From assembly GCF_013464485.1 (NCBI RefSeq), contig NZ_RAUX01000002.1:38371-96897 (forward strand): a stretch of DNA of 58,527 nt, given 5' to 3'. A model generated the notes under the pieces. That model did no database searches. It was not told the DNA's origin and saw only the letters and a list, made by a program, of their open reading frames with translations. Positions 26,248 to 38,599 of the stretch are shown piece after piece (position 1 is the stretch's first letter; the number at the start of each line of letters is the position of its first letter). Source of the stretch: Stenotrophomonas maltophilia. Its GTDB lineage: Bacteria > Pseudomonadota > Gammaproteobacteria > Xanthomonadales > Xanthomonadaceae. The position numbers and the translations under genes were made by a program.

Positions 26248-27375
26248 GTGACCCAAGCCGCAATCCTCGTCCTCGAAGACGGCACCGTATTCGAGGGCGA
26301 ATCCGTAGGCGCGCCCGGCCTGTCCGTCGGTGAGGTGGTGTTCAACACCGCCATGACCGGCTACCAGGAAGTGTTGACCGACCCGTCCTACGCCCGGCAG
26401 ATGGTCACGCTGACCTATCCGCACATTGGCAACACCGGCATGACCGACCAGGACAATGAAGCGTCCAAGGTGTGGTCGGCCGGCCTGATCGTGCGCGACG
26501 TACCGCGCCGCCCGAGCAACTGGCGCAGCCAGGTGTCGCTGCAGGACTGGCTGATCCAGCGCGGCGTGGTTGCCATCGCCGGCATCGACACCCGCAAGCT
26601 GACCCGCATCCTGCGCGAGAAGGGTGCGCAGAACGGTGCGCTGATGGCCGGCGACATCGACGTGGAAAAGGCACTGGAAGCCGCCCGCAAGTTCCCGGGG
26701 CTGAAGGGCATGGATCTGGCCAAGGTCGTCACTACCGAGAAGACCTACACCTGGACCGAGGGCCAGCTGGACCTGGATGCCAATGCCTTCGTCAGCGTGC
26801 CGGCGAAATTCAAGGTCGTGGCCTACGACTTCGGTGTGAAGACCAACATCCTGCGCATGCTGGCCGAGCGTGGCTGCGAAGTGACCGTGGTGCCGGCCCA
26901 GACCCCGGCCGCCGAAGTGCTGGCGCTGAAGCCGGACGGCGTGTTCCTGTCCAACGGCCCCGGTGACCCGGAACCGTGCGACTACGCCATCGAAGCGATC
27001 AAGACCTTCATCGACGTGAAGATCCCGACCTTCGGCATCTGCCTGGGCCACCAGCTGCTGGGCCTGGCCTCGGGCGCGAAGACGATGAAGATGGGCCACG
27101 GCCACCACGGCGCCAACCACCCGGTGCAGGACCTGGACAACGGCCGGGTGATGATCACCTCGCAGAACCACGGTTTCGCGATCGATGAAGCGACCCTGCC
27201 GGCCACCCTGCGCGTGACCCACCGTTCGCTGTTCGACGGCACCAACCAGGGCGTGGCCCGCACCGACGTGCCGGCGTTCTCGTTCCAGGGCCACCCGGAA
27301 GCATCGCCGGGCCCGACCGATGTCGGCCCGCTGTTCGACCGTTTCGTGGCGCTGATGGAACAGGCCAAGGCGTGA
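26248..27375 (+). CDS. carA: Carbamoyl-phosphate synthase small subunit
   Basis: Glutamine amidotransferase subunit that feeds ammonia to CarB for arginine and pyrimidine synthesis. 375 residues from GTG 26248. The N-terminal CPSase domain starts [15 protein letters not shown]. The class I amidotransferase triad is visible: Cys265 ([10 protein letters not shown]), His349 and Glu351 (GHPEASPGP). An in-frame start at 26074 would run through the promoter and leader hairpin and is rejected. carB follows after 149 bases. Confidence 0.95.
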   Translation: MTQAAILVLEDGTVFEGESVGAPGLSVGEVVFNTAMTGYQEVLTDPSYARQMVTLTYPHIGNTGMTDQDNEASKVWSAGLIVRDVPRRPSNWRSQVSLQDWLIQRGVVAIAGIDTRKLTRILREKGAQNGALMAGDIDVEKALEAARKFPGLKGMDLAKVVTTEKTYTWTEGQLDLDANAFVSVPAKFKVVAYDFGVKTNILRMLAERGCEVTVVPAQTPAAEVLALKPDGVFLSNGPGDPEPCDYAIEAIKTFIDVKIPTFGICLGHQLLGLASGAKTMKMGHGHHGANHPVQDLDNGRVMITSQNHGFAIDEATLPATLRVTHRSLFDGTNQGVARTDVPAFSFQGHPEASPGPTDVGPLFDRFVALMEQAKA

Positions 27376-27524
27376 TCAGTACGCCGCCGGCCCGCCGGTG
27401 GCGTCGCGATGGACCGTAAGCCCCCGCATCGCTGCTGCCCCCGGCGCGGCGCTGCGGATCAAGATTCCTGATCGACAGCGTGCGATCACCCCCCTTGTCA
27501 CGCTGTACTGACTTAGAGAAGAAA

Positions 27525-30763
<3,239 letters not shown>

Positions 30764-30767
<4 letters not shown>

Positions 30768-31240
30768 GAGCCCCCATCACCATGAAGGGCGCGCAGAAGC
30801 TGCGCGACGAGCTGGATCACCTGAAGTCGGTCAAGCGCCCGAAGGTCATTGCGGCCATCGCCGAAGCGCGTGAGCACGGCGACCTGAAGGAGAATGCCGA
30901 GTACCACGCCGCGCGCGAGGAACAGGGCTTCATCGAAGGCCGCATCAAGCAGCTGGAAGGCGAGCTGTCGCACGCCGAGATCATCGACGTGAGCAAGCTC
31001 AACGCCGGTTCGAAGGTGGTGTTCGGCGCCAGCGTGACCCTGGCCGACGTGGAAACCGACGAAGAGAAGAAGTACCAGATCGTCGGTGACCTGGAAGCGG
31101 ACATCAAGCTGGGCCTGATCGCGATTTCCTCGCCGGTGGCGCGCGCGATGATCGGCAAGCTGGAAGGCGACTCGATCGTGATCGACGCCCCGGCCGGCCA
31201 GCGCGAGTACGAAATCGTCAGCGTCAGCTACGTGGACTGA
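30764..31240 (+). CDS. greA: Transcription elongation factor GreA
   Basis: Rescues backtracked RNA polymerase by stimulating transcript cleavage. 158 residues, the standard size. The N-terminal coiled coil carries the tip acidic residues ([20 protein letters not shown]), and the C-terminal FKBP-like domain ends [18 protein letters not shown]. Translation starts within the carB stop, so carAB-greA form one transcriptional unit, as in other gamma-proteobacteria. Followed after 3 bases by the rpfE-like gene. Confidence 0.96.
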
Positions 31241-31243
31241 CGC

Positions 31244-32164
31244 GTGGCAACGGCGACCCTGCTGTTGCCGGCACGCAGCCGCTTTGCCGCGGCTGCGCTG
31301 CCGGACGATGTGGCACGCGCGCTCGGCCGTGCCACCACGCTGCAGGTCGCGCCAGGCGAACGCGCGCAGCTGACGCGCCATTTCACGGTCGCCGCGCCGC
31401 ATTGGCCGGTGGCCGCGTTGACCCGCCAGCGTGACGTCGGCGACGCCGCCGGCGCCAGCTGGCTGCGCGCCGATCCGGCCTGCATGGTGCCGGACATGCA
31501 TGGCGCGCGGATGATGGCCTACGGCGAAACGCTGCGGCCAACGCTGGCCGACAGCCTGGCCTTGCTGCCGGTACTGCAGCCGTTGTTCGCCGACGCCGGT
31601 TTTGTGCTGGATGCGCCCGATCCCTCGCGGTGGTATCTGCGATTGCCGATCGATCTGGCGTTGCCGGACTTCGACAGCCCGGACGAAGTGCTGGGCGATG
31701 ACCTGTTCTCGCACCTGCCCGAAGGCGAGGGCGGTCGCCGCTGGCGCGCGCTGATGACCGAAGCGCAGGTGCTGCTGCACAACCATTCCTGGAACCAACA
31801 ACGTGCCGCGCAGGGCCAGCAGCCGATCAATTCGCTGTGGTTCTGGGGCGGTGGCGTGATGCCGGTGTCGGTCAGCACCGCGCACGCACAGGTGCGCAGC
31901 CGCGACGCCCTGCTGCAGGGCCTGGCCCAGGCGGCAGGCGTTGCCGTCGATGGCGAGCAGGCCGTGGATGCACTGGTCGACCTGCGCCAGCTGCGTTCAT
32001 TGCAGCAGTTGGGCAATGATGCGATCCGCCCGTTGCTGGCCGCGCTCAAGCGTGGCGAGCTGCAGCGGTTGGTGCTCGATTTCGAGGATGGCCTGCAGTT
32101 CCAGCTCGACCGTGGCCAGCGCTGGCAGTTCTGGAAGAAGCCGCGCCAGCTTCACGATGCCTGA
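31244..32164 (+). CDS. rpfE: RpfE-like protein (COG4255)
   Basis: Protein of 306 residues starting at GTG 31244, three bases after greA. It matches in position and character the rpfE gene that lies between greA and recJ beside the xanthomonad rpf cluster. Homologues are also annotated as phosphoglycerate mutase-related, but no mutase active-site residues can be pointed to here. Recognisable segments include MVPDMHGARMMAYGE, WYLRLP and HNHSWNQQRAAQGQQPINSL followed by FWGGG. No membrane helix or signal peptide. In Xanthomonas rpfE affects extracellular enzymes and polysaccharide; the mechanism is unknown. Identification is mainly by synteny. Confidence 0.72.
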   Translation: MATATLLLPARSRFAAAALPDDVARALGRATTLQVAPGERAQLTRHFTVAAPHWPVAALTRQRDVGDAAGASWLRADPACMVPDMHGARMMAYGETLRPTLADSLALLPVLQPLFADAGFVLDAPDPSRWYLRLPIDLALPDFDSPDEVLGDDLFSHLPEGEGGRRWRALMTEAQVLLHNHSWNQQRAAQGQQPINSLWFWGGGVMPVSVSTAHAQVRSRDALLQGLAQAAGVAVDGEQAVDALVDLRQLRSLQQLGNDAIRPLLAALKRGELQRLVLDFEDGLQFQLDRGQRWQFWKKPRQLHDA

Positions 32165-32174
32165 AGCAGCGCTG

Positions 32175-32199
32175 GTAGCGCCGGGCCATGCCCGGCGAG
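32175..32199. repeat. Single SMAG palindrome
   Basis: GTAG at 32175 followed by GCCGGGC/GCCCGGC arms around AT. It lies between the convergent rpfE and DUF1176 genes. Confidence 0.6.
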
Positions 32200-32203
32200 T
32201 GCT

Positions 32204-33274
32204 CTAGCGGAACTCCGAAACGTAGGTCGGCAACTGCCAGGTGGAGGCGGCAGAGCCGCTGCAGGTACCGCCGACGTACTCCATGGCCAGCTGCATCCGC
32301 TGTCCATCCCACGACCAGTAGCGCCCGGTTTCGCAGCGATCCTGGTCGGTCTCCACGGTTTCCTCAAGAAAGACCGCCTCCGGCGAGCGCGCGAAGAGTG
32401 CGCCCTGGGTAATGAATACGGGGTTGAACGGTGCCTGGTCGTTGATCACCCAGGTACCCGCCGGCACGTTGAACGCTTGGGTGTGGCAGACAACGGAAGC
32501 GAGCAGGTGATGATCGTCCAGTCGCTGGATGGCGATGGAAGGCGGGGCGGTCTGCTGCACATCCCTGGCGCATGCCCAGTCGGCCTTGCTGCTGGGCTGA
32601 AGCAGGCGGCGCAGGTCCTCGCGTTCCTCCAGGCGTGCATCTTCCTCGTCCGGCGCTACCGCCATGGAGGGTGTGGCCAGCTGTGGCTTGGGGAGGGCGG
32701 GTGGCACGCTCGACTCCGGTCTATTCCCGCGCCTCACCAGCGCGCCGGGCGTCTCCAGACGCTGCTGGAACTGATCCATCTTCAGCATCAGCGCGGCCGC
32801 GCCGGAGGCGGAGAGCGACCACGCCTGCCCCTTGCCATCCGTGACGCTGATGGGTGAATGCCCGATGAGGGCTGCACTGAACGCGCGCACCTGAGCCGGT
32901 GTCAGCGTTGCATGCGCTGTCGCCGACGCCAGTACGCCGATGCTGCCCGCGGGCATTCCGTCCAGCCGCAACTGCAATGCGCCGGTAGGGGACTGTGCCT
33001 GCGCTTCGGGGTCGTCAACGCTGTCGCGGGCGAGTGTCAGCCGGATCTCCACCACGGCCCCGGGGCCGCCATTGCGCTCGATCAGCGCGGCCAGCCTCAG
33101 CGGTGCCGGTGCGCCGACACCGGCGAGACGACAGGTGCGGGTGTTGTCGCAGGCCATGAACCAGTCGCCATCGGCGAACGATCCACCCGCCGCTTCAATG
33201 GCCGAAGCAGCCGAAGGCATCGTCAGCAATCCCAGCACAAACAGGGGTGCCTGCAGCAGAGAAAGGGTGCGCAT
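32204..33274 (-). CDS. DUF1176 exported protein (copy 1)
   Basis: Exported protein of 356 residues with a signal peptide (cleavage near SAASA, about residue 25). DUF1176 marks are seen: ACDNTRTCRLAGVG after the signal, LMLKMDQFQQRLETPGALVRRG in the middle, and VCHTQAFNVPAGTWVINDQAP followed by a Trp/Cys-containing C-terminus. Cys pairs suggest disulfides in the periplasm. Function unknown. Its ATG directly follows the TGA of the upstream paralogue with no gap, so the two form an operon. Closest relatives in the window are the adjacent gene and the one after recJ. Confidence 0.78.
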   Translation of the reverse strand: MRTLSLLQAPLFVLGLLTMPSAASAIEAAGGSFADGDWFMACDNTRTCRLAGVGAPAPLRLAALIERNGGPGAVVEIRLTLARDSVDDPEAQAQSPTGALQLRLDGMPAGSIGVLASATAHATLTPAQVRAFSAALIGHSPISVTDGKGQAWSLSASGAAALMLKMDQFQQRLETPGALVRRGNRPESSVPPALPKPQLATPSMAVAPDEEDARLEEREDLRRLLQPSSKADWACARDVQQTAPPSIAIQRLDDHHLLASVVCHTQAFNVPAGTWVINDQAPFNPVFITQGALFARSPEAVFLEETVETDQDRCETGRYWSWDGQRMQLAMEYVGGTCSGSAASTWQLPTYVSEFR

Positions 33275-34318
33275 TCAACGAACCTCGCTGACCAAGGTCG
33301 GCAGGTTCCAGTGCCCGCCCGGGATGCCGCGACACAGGCCCGTACTGAACGCGCTGCTGGCCTGGAATCTGCGGCCATCCCATGCCCAGTCCGAGCCTGA
33401 AACGCAGTCGCCGATGCCTCGACCCTTGTAGCGCGCATACAGCGTGCGCTCGTCGCGCGAGAAGCCCTCGGCTTCCAGTGTGACCACCTCCGCCGCGTAA
33501 GGCGGCTGATCGCGCGCGATCCAGAAACCATTGCTGTAGTTGTATGCACCCATCTGGCACAGCGCCTGGACCAGTACATGGCTGTCGTCCAGGCGCTCGA
33601 TCACCATTTCCGGGGTTCCCTTGTACTCGACCAGGTGCGGACAGTCGTCGCCGTCACCGAGCGTGGCAATCAGGGCGTCGCGCAGCGCTTCGCTGGTACC
33701 CAGTGTAGGGTCGCGCGGATGAGCGGCCGACAGCGCGGCGCGCACGATCACCGGTCTGGCCCGCGCAGCCGGCACGCTCGCCTCGGCTCGCGTGCCACGC
33801 CGTAGCAGGGCGCCGGGTGTGCCGATCCGCCCCTGTGCCTCATCCATTTTCAACAGCACGGCGGCGGCACCCCGGTCGGAAATCGGCCAGCGCGCGCCTT
33901 TGCTGTCGATCACCTCGATGCGCGCCTGGCCGGGCAGGGCAGCGAGCAGTGCTTCAACCTGCGCGGGACGCAGCGCCACGGCGTCGTCGGCGCCGGTGTC
34001 CTGCACCGGGCCCAGATCACGACCGTTCACCTGCAGGCGCATCGCGCCTTCAGGCGTTGCGTTCCCGCCATCCTCGCCCACCCGTAGCCGCGCCTTCACC
34101 GACGTGCCGGGACCACCTGCACGTTCCAGCATCAAGCCCAGCACGCTGTCGGCGTTTTCCGGGCCATAACCCGCGGCGCGGCAGGTGCCGGTGTTGTCGC
34201 AGGCCAGCAGCCAATCGTGGTGCACGAACTCGATACCGGCCTTCGGCTCGGGCGTGGTGGCGTGGGTGGCGGGAACCAGAGCGGCGGCCAATAGAGAGGG
34301 GCACAGTACGTGCAGCAT
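33275..34318 (-). CDS. DUF1176 exported protein (copy 2)
   Basis: Exported protein of 347 residues from ATG 34318; a start at 34369 would add a non-signal extension. The signal peptide ends near ATHA. It shares the family marks with its neighbours: LLACDNTGTCRAAGYG, VLLKMDEAQGRIGTPGALLR, ALCQMGAYNYSNGFWIARDQ, and a C-terminal SGSDWAWDGRRF with conserved Trp. Role unknown. It is the promoter-proximal gene of a tandem pair. Upstream, 34319-34540 is AT-richer than the surroundings and holds no gene. Confidence 0.78.
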   Translation of the reverse strand: MLHVLCPSLLAAALVPATHATTPEPKAGIEFVHHDWLLACDNTGTCRAAGYGPENADSVLGLMLERAGGPGTSVKARLRVGEDGGNATPEGAMRLQVNGRDLGPVQDTGADDAVALRPAQVEALLAALPGQARIEVIDSKGARWPISDRGAAAVLLKMDEAQGRIGTPGALLRRGTRAEASVPAARARPVIVRAALSAAHPRDPTLGTSEALRDALIATLGDGDDCPHLVEYKGTPEMVIERLDDSHVLVQALCQMGAYNYSNGFWIARDQPPYAAEVVTLEAEGFSRDERTLYARYKGRGIGDCVSGSDWAWDGRRFQASSAFSTGLCRGIPGGHWNLPTLVSEVR

Positions 34319-34540
34319 GCAGTGAATTCCATTTCCGGGGGGTATGGAAAATATGGCCGCAGAATACAATTTTCCACGCGTCGATCAATTACGCAAGTTG
34401 CAGTACTTCCAAAAGTGCGAGATCGACGCCTAACCTCCACTACGCTCTAGGGCGGTGCAATGATTGCTTGCAGAAAATAATGACTGGGTCCGGGTGGTCC
34501 GATGCAAGAGTTTGCCGACGATGGCTCTTTTGCTTGAGTA

Positions 34541-35386
34541 TTATGCTGGAGGGCTTTTTAGTATTGTATTTAGGCGATCTTTCAGGCTTTTCTCAACGAT
34601 TGCAATGCAATCCTTTATTGGCTCTCTTTCTTCTGCCCAAGAGTCATATCCCCTTGCTGAACTGATCTTGCTCTGAAGCGCCTTAAGGAATGCCGTCCTT
34701 TTTTCGCCTTGTTGAATGATCTCAAGATCGTAGAAAATCCAATAATATCCACGAATTTCGCCCTCAAACCAGGTTTTTCTTACTGGTGATTTGGCTGAAG
34801 CTGTCAGTTTGCCGAGAAGTTCGTCCTTGAGGTGCTCTGCGCCATCTTCGTCATCAATCGCGGCGAGGTAGTAGAGAATTAGCTGCCTGTTGGTTGCTTC
34901 TCTTGCGATCTTTATGACCACTCCAATCAAATTTGTTGGTTTGGATTCGCTCGTTCTCGTTGGTTGTGGTTTGGTTACGTCGCCGCGGAGGGATTTTATC
35001 TCGGCCTCGACTCTTCCTGAGGCCTCAAGTGCTGCGGCTGAATTTGCTACTGATTTCGATATGTCTTCTCTGATATCTTCAAGGCGGTTAACCTCATTTG
35101 AGAATTGCGAGCTCGACGCCTGGGCTCGCCCAATTGCGTCGTTCAGGCTGGAAATCTGAGATCGCAAAGCCTCTGCGTCCGAGCGCTGGGATGCATTCGC
35201 AAGATACGAGTAGACGATAGCAAGGATCGCTAGAATCATCCCTACGACAGTTCCTGCAAACGAAATGTAATCGATGACGTCTCGATTACCTGCTACGGCA
35301 ATCGACCATTGTGTAATAAGTAGCTGCCCCATTATAAGAATGGCTGCCCATGTAATTATCGTTGACAGCTTCAAACTTAATGTCAT
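34541..35386 (-). CDS. Two-helix membrane protein with coiled coil, horizontally acquired
   Basis: Unrecognised protein of 281 residues. Two membrane helices (about 8-31 and 42-64) are followed by a coiled coil rich in Ser/Gln/Glu (about 66-135) and a soluble C-terminal domain (about 150-275) with RQLILYYLAAIDDEDGAEH and GEIRGYYWIFYDLEII. Codon use is strikingly AT-rich compared with every housekeeping gene nearby, a sign of transfer. It is a single-gene insertion between the DUF1176 pair and recJ. The two-helix plus coiled coil plus sensor-like layout occurs in membrane effectors of phage defence, but no known effector motif is seen; that role is only a guess. Confidence 0.62.
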   Translation of the reverse strand: MTLSLKLSTIITWAAILIMGQLLITQWSIAVAGNRDVIDYISFAGTVVGMILAILAIVYSYLANASQRSDAEALRSQISSLNDAIGRAQASSSQFSNEVNRLEDIREDISKSVANSAAALEASGRVEAEIKSLRGDVTKPQPTRTSESKPTNLIGVVIKIAREATNRQLILYYLAAIDDEDGAEHLKDELLGKLTASAKSPVRKTWFEGEIRGYYWIFYDLEIIQQGEKRTAFLKALQSKISSARGYDSWAEEREPIKDCIAIVEKSLKDRLNTILKSPPA

Positions 35387-35564
35387 TGTCCATTGACCTT
35401 TGTATTCTTTGTGGGTTTTCAGAGCTAGTGCTACTTGAGAATGTTCTCAAGTGTCGGGGCGAGTGGCAAGGTGTGTGTGCGGATCTGAGGGGCTGTACTG
35501 CCCGTCGAAAAGCCACGGACTGGTTCTGTGCAGGTATCATCACGATCTATTTCGCAACCCGGCG

Positions 35565-37328
35565 ATGCCGATGTCCCTTGCCGCCGAAGCTGCGCTGCCC
35601 GTGTCAGATGCCCCGATGATCCTGCGCCGCGAGCCGGTGCAGCCCGGTGCGTGGCCAGACGGCACGCTGCCACTGCTTGCACGCCTGTACGCCGCGCGCG
35701 GCGCACACACCCCAGAGCTGGCGCTGCCCAAGCTGGGCAACCTGCATGCGCCGGAACTGCTGACCGGCATCGATGATGCAGTGGGCCTGCTGATCGAGGC
35801 CATCGCCAATGACAAGCGCATCCTGGTGGTCGGTGATTTCGACTGCGATGGTGCAACCGCCTGTGCGGTGGGCGTGCGTGGCCTGCGCATGCTCGGCGCG
35901 CAGCATGTCCTGCACGCTGTGCCGAACCGCATGGTGCATGGCTATGGCCTGTCACCGTCGCTGGTGGAGGAGCTGGCCGCGCTGCAGCCGGACCTGCTGG
36001 TCACGGTCGACCACGGTATTGCCTGCCATGCCGGCGTGACCGCAGCCAAGGCGCGCGGCTGGCAGGTGCTGGTCACCGACCACCATCTGCCCGGCCCGCA
36101 GCTGCCGCCGGCCGACGTGATCGTCGACCCCAATCTGGACGGCGACGCCTTTCCCAGCAAGTCGCTGGCCGGTGTCGGCGTGATCTTCTACGTGCTGATG
36201 GCGCTGCGCCGGCAGATGCGCGAGGCCGGTGTCTTCGCCGATGGCAAGGGCCCGGATTTGACCGCGCTGCTGGACCTGGTAGCGGTCGGCACCGTCGCCG
36301 ATCTGGTGGCGCTGGACCCGAACAACCGTGCGCTGGTCAGCGCGGGCCTGCGCCGGCTGCGGGCGGGACAGGGCTGCGTCGGCCTGCGTGCTTTGATCGA
36401 AGCCAGTGGCCGCGACGCCGCGCGACTGACCGCCACCGACATCGGCTTCGCCCTGGGCCCGCGCCTGAATGCCGCCGGCCGGCTGGAAGACATGGCGCTG
36501 GGCATTGCGCTGCTGCTGACCGAGGACCCGCGCCAAGCACGCGAGATCGCGCAGACGCTGGAGCAGATCAATTCGGAACGCCGCGCGGTGCAGCAGTCGA
36601 TGACCGACGATGCCGAGCAGGCGCTGACCCGCGTTGTGCTGGACATGGCAGGCAAACGGCCGGTGGCGGCCTGCCTGTTCGATGCCGAGTGGCATCCGGG
36701 CGTGGTCGGACTGGTCGCGTCGAAAATGAAGGATCGCCTGCATCGGCCGGTCATCGCCTTCGCCCCGGCCGAACCCGGTGCCGACACCCTGCGTGGCTCG
36801 GCGCGCTCGATTCCGGGCCTGCATATCCGTGACGCACTGGCGTTGGTCGATGCACGCCATCCGGGCCTGATCGAACGCTTCGGCGGTCACGCCATGGCAG
36901 CCGGCCTCAGCCTGCGCCTGGATCACCTTGAAGACTTCAAGGCGGCCTTCGTCGCCGTCGTGCTGGAAATGCTCGATCCGGCCGCGCTGCAGCAGCAGGT
37001 GCTCAGCGACGGCGAACTGGCGGCGGACGAACTGGACCATCGTCACGCTGATGCGCTGCGTCTGGCCGGTCCTTGGGGGCAGGGCTTCCCCGAGCCGCTG
37101 TTCGATGGCCATTTCGAAGTGGCCAACTGGCGCGTGCTGAAGGAACGCCACCTCAAGCTGGAACTGCGCCTGCCGGGTGTGCCCGGCACGATCAACGCGA
37201 TCCACTTCGGTGGCTGGCACGGCAACGCGCCGAGCCACCACGTGCACCTGGCCTACCGGCTGGCCTGCGATGACTATCGCGGTGGCAGCGCCATCCAGCT
37301 GATCGTGGAGCACTGCCTGCCGGCGTGA
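35565..37328 (+). CDS. recJ: Single-stranded-DNA exonuclease RecJ
   Basis: 5'-3' ssDNA exonuclease of recombination and mismatch repair, 587 residues from ATG 35565 (other starts at 35571 or 35616 are possible). DHH phosphoesterase motifs are present: GDFDCDGATA (90-99), TVDHGIA (148-152 region) and VTDHHLPG (170-177), then DPN. The DHHA1 domain carries RGSARSIPGLHIRDAL and FGGHAMAAGLSL. A C-terminal OB-type domain follows. In xanthomonads recJ follows rpfE directly; here the DUF1176 pair and a foreign gene intervene. Confidence 0.95.
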   Translation: MPMSLAAEAALPVSDAPMILRREPVQPGAWPDGTLPLLARLYAARGAHTPELALPKLGNLHAPELLTGIDDAVGLLIEAIANDKRILVVGDFDCDGATACAVGVRGLRMLGAQHVLHAVPNRMVHGYGLSPSLVEELAALQPDLLVTVDHGIACHAGVTAAKARGWQVLVTDHHLPGPQLPPADVIVDPNLDGDAFPSKSLAGVGVIFYVLMALRRQMREAGVFADGKGPDLTALLDLVAVGTVADLVALDPNNRALVSAGLRRLRAGQGCVGLRALIEASGRDAARLTATDIGFALGPRLNAAGRLEDMALGIALLLTEDPRQAREIAQTLEQINSERRAVQQSMTDDAEQALTRVVLDMAGKRPVAACLFDAEWHPGVVGLVASKMKDRLHRPVIAFAPAEPGADTLRGSARSIPGLHIRDALALVDARHPGLIERFGGHAMAAGLSLRLDHLEDFKAAFVAVVLEMLDPAALQQQVLSDGELAADELDHRHADALRLAGPWGQGFPEPLFDGHFEVANWRVLKERHLKLELRLPGVPGTINAIHFGGWHGNAPSHHVHLAYRLACDDYRGGSAIQLIVEHCLPA

Positions 37329-37341
37329 CCGGCCGTCGCGC

Positions 37342-38382
37342 TCAGTGCTGGACCTTGCTGACGATGGTGGGCATTTCCCATGCGCCACCGGCGGTCACCA
37401 TCCGGCACAGGCCGGAGGTGGCTTCGCTGGTCGGCACGAAGCGCTTGCCATCCCAGCCCCAGTCGGCCGTCCAGCCGCAATCGCCGAGGCCGCGCCCCTT
37501 CTGCCAGGCGCTGATGGTGGGGCCGTCGTTGTCGGTCCCGGAAGTGGTTACCAGCACCGGCTGGAACGGTGCCTTGTCGTTGGCCACCCAGAAGCCGTAG
37601 CCCTCGTTGTAGGCAGCGCGCCAGCACAGCGTCGACACCAGCACCTTGTCCTTCGACAGGCGGGTGACGCTCAGTTCCTGCGGCTCGCTGATCAGCGGAT
37701 CGCCCTCCGTGCTGATCGCGCTGCAGTCGTCGCCCGGCGTCGCGCTGCGCAACGCGGCGCGCAGGGCAGGCGACTGCGCCAGGGCGGCATCGCCGGGACG
37801 CGCGGGTGCCAGCTTGGCCAGCGTCACCACCGGCACCGGTAGTGCCGGCACTACCTTGCCTTCGCCCGCGCTTCCCTTGCGCATCAGGGCGCCCGTGGTA
37901 CCGAGGCGACCCTGGAACTCGTCCATCTTCAGCAGCACCGCCGAGGCGCCGCGGTCGGACAGCGTCCAACGCTGCGGGCCGTTGCCGATCACCACGATGC
38001 GGCTGCTGCGGGTCAGCGCGGCCAGCAGGGCATCGGTCTGCGCGGCGGAAAGCGTGGCGCTGCCGCCCTGCAGCTGCAAGCGGCCCAGATCCTTGCCGTT
38101 GATCTGCAGCTGCGCCTGCGCCGGGGGCGTCGGCGATTGCTCGTCGTACTGGCCCAGCAGCAGCTGCGCGTCCACACGCTGGGCCGGCCCGGCGGCGCGG
38201 GTCAGCAGCACGGAAAGTGGCGCCGCGTCGCCTTCATCCTGCTGGTAGCCCGCCGCACGGCAGGTGCGGGTGTTGTCACAGGCCAGCGTCCAGTCGTGGT
38301 GGGTGAACGGGAAAGGCGCCGACGTGGCGGCAGCGGCCGGCAATGAAGTGGCCAGCAGGGCGCAGAAATACAGCGGGCGCAT
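37342..38382 (-). CDS. DUF1176 exported protein (copy 3)
   Basis: Exported protein of 346 residues from ATG 38382 (signal peptide ending near PAAAA). It carries the family pattern seen in the two copies on the other side of recJ: TLACDNTRTCRAAGYQ, AVLLKMDEFQGRLGTTGALM, TLCWRAAYNEGYGFWVANDK and WTADWGWDGKRF near the end. It converges with recJ with 13 bases between stops. It is closer to the window's copy 2 than to copy 1 by eye. Function unknown; periplasmic location inferred. Confidence 0.78.
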   Translation of the reverse strand: MRPLYFCALLATSLPAAAATSAPFPFTHHDWTLACDNTRTCRAAGYQQDEGDAAPLSVLLTRAAGPAQRVDAQLLLGQYDEQSPTPPAQAQLQINGKDLGRLQLQGGSATLSAAQTDALLAALTRSSRIVVIGNGPQRWTLSDRGASAVLLKMDEFQGRLGTTGALMRKGSAGEGKVVPALPVPVVTLAKLAPARPGDAALAQSPALRAALRSATPGDDCSAISTEGDPLISEPQELSVTRLSKDKVLVSTLCWRAAYNEGYGFWVANDKAPFQPVLVTTSGTDNDGPTISAWQKGRGLGDCGWTADWGWDGKRFVPTSEATSGLCRMVTAGGAWEMPTIVSKVQH

Positions 38383-38599
38383 GACACATCCTTTTGAAAG
38401 CGGACGCACATGGTGCGCTTCAGGCCGCTGCCTGAACAGCCACCGCAAGGCCGTATATCTGTGACCGGATTCGCACTCCCTTCAAATTTCTTAATGAATT
38501 CATCTCTTTATCCAGCGCTCGTCGCGTCAAAAAGCTGGCGCATGTCACACGGCAATGGCAAAGTCGGGCCACGACCAACATGGGACGACGGAACGCCCG

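Noticed and set aside
34380-34427. Inverted repeat GTCGATC...GATCGAC as a possible attachment site or riboswitch
   Set aside because: Only seven base pairs with a long loop and no second copy at the other end of the AT-rich insertion.
34464-34676. Small plus-strand ORF of 70 codons upstream of recJ
   Set aside because: It overlaps the 3' end of the AT-rich membrane-protein gene in antisense, lacks a ribosome binding site and matches nothing recognisable.
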